DNA of 9,294 nt from CAZNVB01 sp964576265 (lineage in GTDB: Bacteria; Acidobacteriota; Aminicenantia; Aminicenantales; UBA8522), in the NCBI GenBank assembly GCA_964576265.1, contig CAZNVB010000224.1, forward strand, positions 1-9,294, given 5' to 3'. Both the position numbers and the translations under genes were made by a program. The stretch's first letter is position 1, and every line of letters starts with the position of its first letter. Positions 6,323 to 9,294 of this stretch are shown piece after piece. Below the pieces are notes generated by a model that did not search any database, was not told where the DNA came from, and saw only the letters and a list, made by a program, of their open reading frames with translations.

Positions 6323-7684
6323 CTACCTGAATTTTGCCAGCTCAAAAGACTTTTCGCTCTCATAACCGCGGTAATAGAGCGACGTCGGGGCACTCTCCGT
6401 CTCGTAGGCCAGCTCGAAGCGGACAAAGGATTTCGGCGGGATGAGGAAAGGCTCGGGTGGACGGTGGAACCGCGATGAGGTAGCCGTTTCGTCGAAGGGA
6501 ATGTCCTTGTCGCCGACCTTCAGGATGAACTGGTCGGCCGTCTGGATCTCGATCCCGCTGTCAACCAGGGACTTAATGCCCAGGTCCAAAACGATATTTT
6601 CCCCTTCTTTTCTCATGCCGTAGAGAAAAACTTCCATTGTCCTGCCGTCGCGATGGGTGGCCAGAGCCTGAGGCGTCTCCGGCTGAAATTTCGGGTCGAG
6701 CTTGAGGGTGTAGACCCGGTTTTGGATGCGGATGCCGAGCGCGTAATTTGATATTGATCCGGGCACGAGAAACGCCACTTCCTGATTCTGGGAAACCTCG
6801 GGGGTGAAGCGGATATAGCCGTCTTCCGTCGTAGAGCCTCCGCAGCTGTAATAGAGATATCCCTCTTTGGTTGTGAGCCAGATATTCTCCCCGGGCTCGA
6901 TCTGGATGATGTTTCCCATTTCCCCGCTGCTGGACAGGCTTTTCCCGCTGAGCTGGGCGATCGCGTATCGCCACCCTTCCGGCGCTTCTTCCTCTTTGTA
7001 TCCGTTCTGGAATTTGATCTCCAGGGCCGCCATTTCGATCATGCTGTCCTTGATCCGGTCGAGATCGCGGCCGGCCGGAGTCCCGGCGCCGCCCCGCGCC
7101 AGTTTCAAGTCGCCGGAGATGGGAATAAGGATTTGGCCGTAGCTGTAATCGAAGAATTGAAAAGCCAGGTTCTTGGCCGAAGTCGGCACCAGATAGACCA
7201 GGTTGAGCTTTTTTTTCTCGCCGAGTTTCGGAATGGTCAGGCTCCCGTTGACCTTGGCGCCGCCGGGAATCTGCTCCGTCAGTTTATCCAGGGCATAGCT
7301 CTGACCGTCGGCCAGGCAGTAGAGGTGATCGAAAAGCACCGGCACCTGGTAGGCGACGTCGGCCTCCACATATTCTTCTTCTTTCTCGCTTTTCCTACCG
7401 CCCATCAGCCCGCCCACGCCCATGGTCCTGTCCGGCTTTCCCTCGAGGTCGCTCTTTTTCACTTTCTGCTTGGGGTGGATGTTCTGCCACTCTGTCTCGA
7501 GCAGGAGATAAGATTTGCCGGGAGGGGCTTTTTGCCCCGCAATCTCTTCCTCCAGGCTCGATTGAATGATTTTAACGCTCGCCGCCTTGTTGGCCGCCGC
7601 TTTTTCTTGGACAAGCCCCCACGCACCGAGGGCAAAGCCGAAGATAAAAAAGACCCAAAAAGCAATCCTGCTTTTTATTGTCAT
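6323..7684 (-). CDS. Exported protein with three telokin-like (DUF4352-type) beta modules
   Basis: The protein has 453 residues from ATG 7684, with GGAGG eight bases upstream. The N-terminus (residues 1-23: basic KSR, then 'IAFWVFFIFGFALGAWG') is a signal peptide or N-terminal anchor. The rest is beta-rich. Three units each end with a similar strand pattern, near residues 150-197 ('LVYLVPTSAKNLAFQF..YGQILIPI'), 290-332 ('VAFLVPGSISNYALGIRIQNRVYTLKL') and 410-453 ('VRFELAYETESAPTSLYYRG..EKSFELAKF'). Each is preceded by strands such as 'YLLLETEWQNI' and 'IVLDLGIKSLVDSG'. This resembles the immunoglobulin-like telokin fold of DUF4352 proteins, which are secreted or lipoproteins of unknown function. 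A short Gly-rich and charged insert (about 89-105) lies in the first module. It is the first gene of the minus-strand run that leads into the two VWA proteins. I do not recognise a named family, and the fold call is by strand pattern only. Confidence 0.75.
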   Translation of the reverse strand: MTIKSRIAFWVFFIFGFALGAWGLVQEKAAANKAASVKIIQSSLEEEIAGQKAPPGKSYLLLETEWQNIHPKQKVKKSDLEGKPDRTMGVGGLMGGRKSEKEEEYVEADVAYQVPVLFDHLYCLADGQSYALDKLTEQIPGGAKVNGSLTIPKLGEKKKLNLVYLVPTSAKNLAFQFFDYSYGQILIPISGDLKLARGGAGTPAGRDLDRIKDSMIEMAALEIKFQNGYKEEEAPEGWRYAIAQLSGKSLSSSGEMGNIIQIEPGENIWLTTKEGYLYYSCGGSTTEDGYIRFTPEVSQNQEVAFLVPGSISNYALGIRIQNRVYTLKLDPKFQPETPQALATHRDGRTMEVFLYGMRKEGENIVLDLGIKSLVDSGIEIQTADQFILKVGDKDIPFDETATSSRFHRPPEPFLIPPKSFVRFELAYETESAPTSLYYRGYESEKSFELAKFR

Positions 7685-7723
7685 GATCGCTTCCTCCAGA
7701 TCAAAGTGATTTGCTTCTCAAGA

Positions 7724-7753
7724 TAATTAATGCCTAAATTCAAGAAATGTCAA
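7724..7753 (-). promoter_or_regulatory. Possible sigma-70 promoter for the exported-protein operon
   Basis: On the minus strand a perfect -35 box TTGACA (7753-7748) is followed after 18 bases by TAATTA (7729-7724), a weak -10 match, in an AT-rich stretch. It sits about 40 bases before ATG 7684. The -35 is convincing and the -10 is not. Confidence 0.4.
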
Positions 7754-7860
7754 CAGAACTCGGTGTCTCTCGTCGATCAAAACGGGCAGCCATTACAGGA
7801 TCCCGAGCTCCATCGCCTTGAGCTCAGCCTCATCTTTCGTTTGCAGAAGATCTAATCGAT

Positions 7861-7890
7861 TTGACCGAGAGCCGCGAAATAAGTTATACT
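7861..7890 (+). promoter_or_regulatory. Sigma-70-type promoter of the toxin-antitoxin operon
   Basis: TTGACC (7861-7866) and TATACT (7885-7890) each differ from consensus by one base and are spaced 18 bases apart. Transcription would start near 7897, leaving a leader of about 20 bases with GGAGG six bases before ATG 7919. Confidence 0.75.
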
Positions 7891-7902
7891 ATTGTGTAAC
7901 TT
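7881..7902. promoter_or_regulatory. Palindromic operator over the -10 box and start site of the TA operon
   Basis: A 22-bp palindrome with arms AAGTTATAC (7881-7889) and GTGTAACTT (7894-7902) pairs in 9 of 11 positions. It covers the -10 element and the expected transcription start. Phd/YefM antitoxins bind palindromes at this place to repress their own operon, with the toxin as co-repressor. The assignment follows from position and symmetry; the core differs from the TGTACA core described for YefM. Confidence 0.65.
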
Positions 7903-7918
7903 TTTGCGGAGGAATGAT

Positions 7919-8194
7919 ATGAGATTTGCGGGCATGAAAGAGCTCAAGCAGAAGACTCGGGAGCTTCTCCAGGCGGCGGAAAAAGAAGACATCATCATTA
8001 CTGCCCACGGGAAACCGACAGCCGTTCTCCACCATATCGAGGAAGATGACCTGGAGGATTATCTGATCGAGAACGACCCGGAATTCCAAAGAAAAATTGC
8101 CGAAGCATGGGAAGAATTCCTTGCTTCCGGCGGCGTTCCCATCGAGGAATATATCCACAAGCTGGCGAGAAACGGTGCAGGCAAAAAAATTTAG
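7919..8194 (+). CDS. Phd/YefM-family antitoxin
   Basis: The protein has 91 residues from ATG 7919, with GGAGG at 7908-7912, six bases away. The frame is also open from a TTG at 7892, but that codon lies in the operator and would put the ribosome binding site inside the coding region. Residues 1-40 ('MRFAGMKELKQKTRELLQAAEK-EDIIITAHGKPTAVL') are the Phd/YefM DNA-binding fold: a short strand, a helix with the 'K..LL' pattern, and the 'I.IT.HGKP.AVL' hairpin typical of the family. Residues 41-85 are acidic helices ('EEDDLEDYLIENDPEFQRKIAEAWEEF') that would wrap and inhibit the toxin. It overlaps the toxin start by 20 bases, the usual coupled arrangement. It should act as the labile antitoxin and operon repressor. 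Confidence 0.9.
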   Translation: MRFAGMKELKQKTRELLQAAEKEDIIITAHGKPTAVLHHIEEDDLEDYLIENDPEFQRKIAEAWEEFLASGGVPIEEYIHKLARNGAGKKI

Positions 8195-8603
8195 GATTAT
8201 TCTCGCCGAACCAGCGGAGCGCGATTTGGAGCGGTTGGAGCGGCGGCTTTCTCTTCGGGTTTGTCAGGATATTTCATCCTACCTCGAGACTAATCCCACG
8301 CCGATCGGGAAGCCCAGAATAAAAAAGTTGTCGGGCTTTCACCCGCCGCTCTATCGGATGAGAAGCGGAGACATCCGAGTTTATTACCGATTTCAGCAAG
8401 GGGAGGTCGTCATCCTGGCCGTCCGACTTAAAAGGGACAGTGAGAAATTCCTCAAAAGGATTGAAGAAGAGCGACGGGCTTATCAGAAAAAACCGGCGGC
8501 AAAGTCGCCGAAAAGACGCCGCAACCGTGCAGGCGAAGCAATCGAGCGGGCGAATTCGGCGCGATTAGGCCAGGGTCAACTGGGCGTGGGCGATGTTCAA
8601 TAG
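8175..8603 (+). CDS. RelE/ParE-superfamily toxin with basic C-terminal extension
   Basis: The start is GTG 8175, inside the end of the antitoxin gene. The in-frame ATG at 8097 would overlap the antitoxin by about 100 bases and add non-family sequence. The product has 142 residues. Residues 6-95 carry the RelE/ParE pattern: 'FRIILAEPAERDLERLERRL' (strand, then helix), 'KKLSGFHPPLYRMRSGDIRVYYRF' (the 'LYR.R.GD.RV.Y' strands) and 'EVVILAVRLKRDSEKFLKRI'. Paired with a Phd/YefM antitoxin this is most likely a ribosome-dependent mRNA interferase; a gyrase-directed ParE activity cannot be excluded from sequence. RelE toxins usually end near 85-100 residues. Here about 40 more follow, very Lys/Arg-rich at first ('KKPAAKSPKRRRNR'), and their codons run through the convergent gene's terminator and overlap its last 39 bases. 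Only a weak ribosome binding site is visible, suggesting translational coupling. Confidence 0.87.
   Translation: MQAKKFRIILAEPAERDLERLERRLSLRVCQDISSYLETNPTPIGKPRIKKLSGFHPPLYRMRSGDIRVYYRFQQGEVVILAVRLKRDSEKFLKRIEEERRAYQKKPAAKSPKRRRNRAGEAIERANSARLGQGQLGVGDVQ
8487..8510 (-). terminator. Rho-independent terminator of the aldo/keto reductase gene
   Basis: On the minus strand CGGCG (8510-8506), a seven-base loop and CGCCG (8498-8494) form a GC-rich hairpin. A C and G and then six T (8492-8487) follow. It lies about 55 bases after the reductase stop codon. On the opposite strand the same bases encode residues 105-112 of the toxin. Confidence 0.65.
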
Positions 8604-9294
8604 CGCCTGAATCGGAACTCCATACGGGCAGGCCGATTGGCAAAAACCTGCGCAGTTCCGGCAGCGGTCGGCTTTGGGGGTCTCCAGCCGCGCGTATTTT
8701 TCCATGGCGAATTTTTCGCTGCCCTGAGCTTCGAAATAGTGGTGATAACGCATGATCGTGTTGACGGGAACATTGTCGGGGCAGGTCGATTCGCAGAGGC
8801 CGCAGGCATGGCGGCAGTAAAGCGCGCCGCATTCCTCCCTGTAGGCGGCTAGAATATTCTCGTCTTTTTTCCTCAGGACGGATCCCGAGAGGATGAGGTT
8901 GCTGCGGATGTCATCAAAATTGCGGAAAGCCAGGTTCAGCGTGTGGACCTGGGAATTTGAGAGCACGAACTTCAGGGCGGCGGCCTTGATTTCGCCGGGA
9001 TCCTTCAAGTTGTTCTTTTGCAGGAAAGGCTCTGCTTTCTTGGCGGTTTCCTCCATCTGGGCGATGAATCCCTGCATTTTTTCATCGATAGGTTCGCCCG
9101 CCTTTTTCATCTGTTCGATCTTTTCCTGCATTTCAAAGTATCTTCCCAGGGGATTGGATTTCATGATCGTGGTGCCGATATTTTTCTTGGCCGCCGCTTC
9201 GAGGACTTGCTCTCCGGCTTCTTTTTGAATGAAGTTGTAAACCAGGAGGACGAGGTCGAACCGGCCGTCGTCGATGGCCCCGAGGAGCACCGTT
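8565..9294 (-). CDS. Aldo/keto reductase with C-terminal dual [4Fe-4S] ferredoxin module (5' end outside window)
   Basis: The frame is open to the right edge, so the GTG at 9290 is internal and the start is missing. The visible 243 residues hold the last strands of the AKR TIM barrel ('FDLVLLVYNFIQKEAGEQVLEAAAKKNIGTTIMKSNPLG', 'ALKFVLSNSQVHTLNLAFRNFDDI'). A charged helical insert rich in Lys and Glu ('KIEQMKKAGEPIDEKMQ') lies between them. After the barrel come two cysteine sets: C-x4-C-x3-C-x2-C-x3-CP (8831-8781) and C-x2-C-x3-C-x3-CP (8663-8628), a bacterial-ferredoxin-type arrangement for two iron-sulphur clusters. Aldo/keto reductases with this tail are common in anaerobes and probably link NAD(P)H or carbonyl redox to low-potential electron transfer; the substrate is unknown. 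The catalytic Asp-Tyr-Lys-His positions lie outside the window. The gene converges with the toxin gene and overlaps it by 39 bases. Confidence 0.88.
   Translation of the reverse strand, partial: TVLLGAIDDGRFDLVLLVYNFIQKEAGEQVLEAAAKKNIGTTIMKSNPLGRYFEMQEKIEQMKKAGEPIDEKMQGFIAQMEETAKKAEPFLQKNNLKDPGEIKAAALKFVLSNSQVHTLNLAFRNFDDIRSNLILSGSVLRKKDENILAAYREECGALYCRHACGLCESTCPDNVPVNTIMRYHHYFEAQGSEKFAMEKYARLETPKADRCRNCAGFCQSACPYGVPIQALLNIAHAQLTLA

Noticed and set aside
7793..7860. Short minus-strand frame ending 'DLLQTKDEAELKAMELGIL'
   Set aside because: It is about 30 codons, has no start or ribosome binding site, and I recognise no family. It could be a gene tail, but the evidence is too thin.
7892..7918. 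TTG 7892 as antitoxin start
   Set aside because: It lies within the promoter/operator and upstream of the ribosome binding site used by ATG 7919.
8097..8174. ATG 8097 as toxin start
   Set aside because: It would overlap the antitoxin by about 100 bases, and the extra residues have no RelE features. GTG 8175 begins right at the first RelE strand.

Overview
The window looks like a piece of chromosome from an uncultured, Gram-negative-type bacterium. My best guess is an Acidobacteriota or Aminicenantota-like lineage. This rests on the style of the genes: a TPR protein ending in the 'LRSDPRF..LLRKIGL' tail common in those genomes, exported PPC/von Willebrand-A (VWA) proteins, a corrinoid-type URO-D homologue, and an aldo/keto reductase with a C-terminal ferredoxin module. 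No marker gene is present, so the placement is inference. There are no rRNA or tRNA genes, no CRISPR array and no transposase.

Left part (1-1858). The 3' end of a TPR protein enters from the left edge on the + strand. It converges with a short minus-strand ribbon-helix-helix (CopG-type) antitoxin remnant. A + strand URO-D superfamily gene follows. It is a pseudogene: its middle is missing and its two ends lie in different frames.

Central part (1955-7684, minus strand). This is a run of exported proteins, read right to left. First comes a signal-peptide protein made of three telokin-like beta modules (7684-6323). Next, 36 bp on, is a decayed lipoprotein with a VWA domain (6286-5613) that has lost its MIDAS-bearing core. 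After a 259-bp spacer, mostly filled by an imperfect inverted repeat, comes a large intact protein of 1132 residues (5353-1955). Its architecture is signal peptide, four PPC domains, an alpha-alpha toroid of the prenyltransferase/squalene-cyclase fold, a VWA domain with intact MIDAS, and a C-terminal beta domain. The pseudogene and the large gene share the VWA tail and C-terminal domain, so they are tandem paralogues. The run looks like a surface or periplasmic protein locus of unknown role in which one of two VWA proteins has decayed.

Right part (7685-9294). A compact Phd/YefM-RelE toxin-antitoxin operon sits on the + strand. It has a strong sigma-70-type promoter and a 22-bp palindrome over the -10 box and start site, the expected layout for autoregulation. 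The toxin has a basic C-terminal extension. It is encoded across the terminator, and into the 3' end, of the convergent minus-strand aldo/keto reductase-ferredoxin gene, which runs off the right edge.

No stretch longer than 300 bases lacks a gene or gene remnant. The two larger gaps are 5354-5612 (inverted repeat) and 7685-7918 (divergent promoters). Three of the nine coding loci are broken, two of them by large internal deletions. That is the most unusual overall trait of the window.
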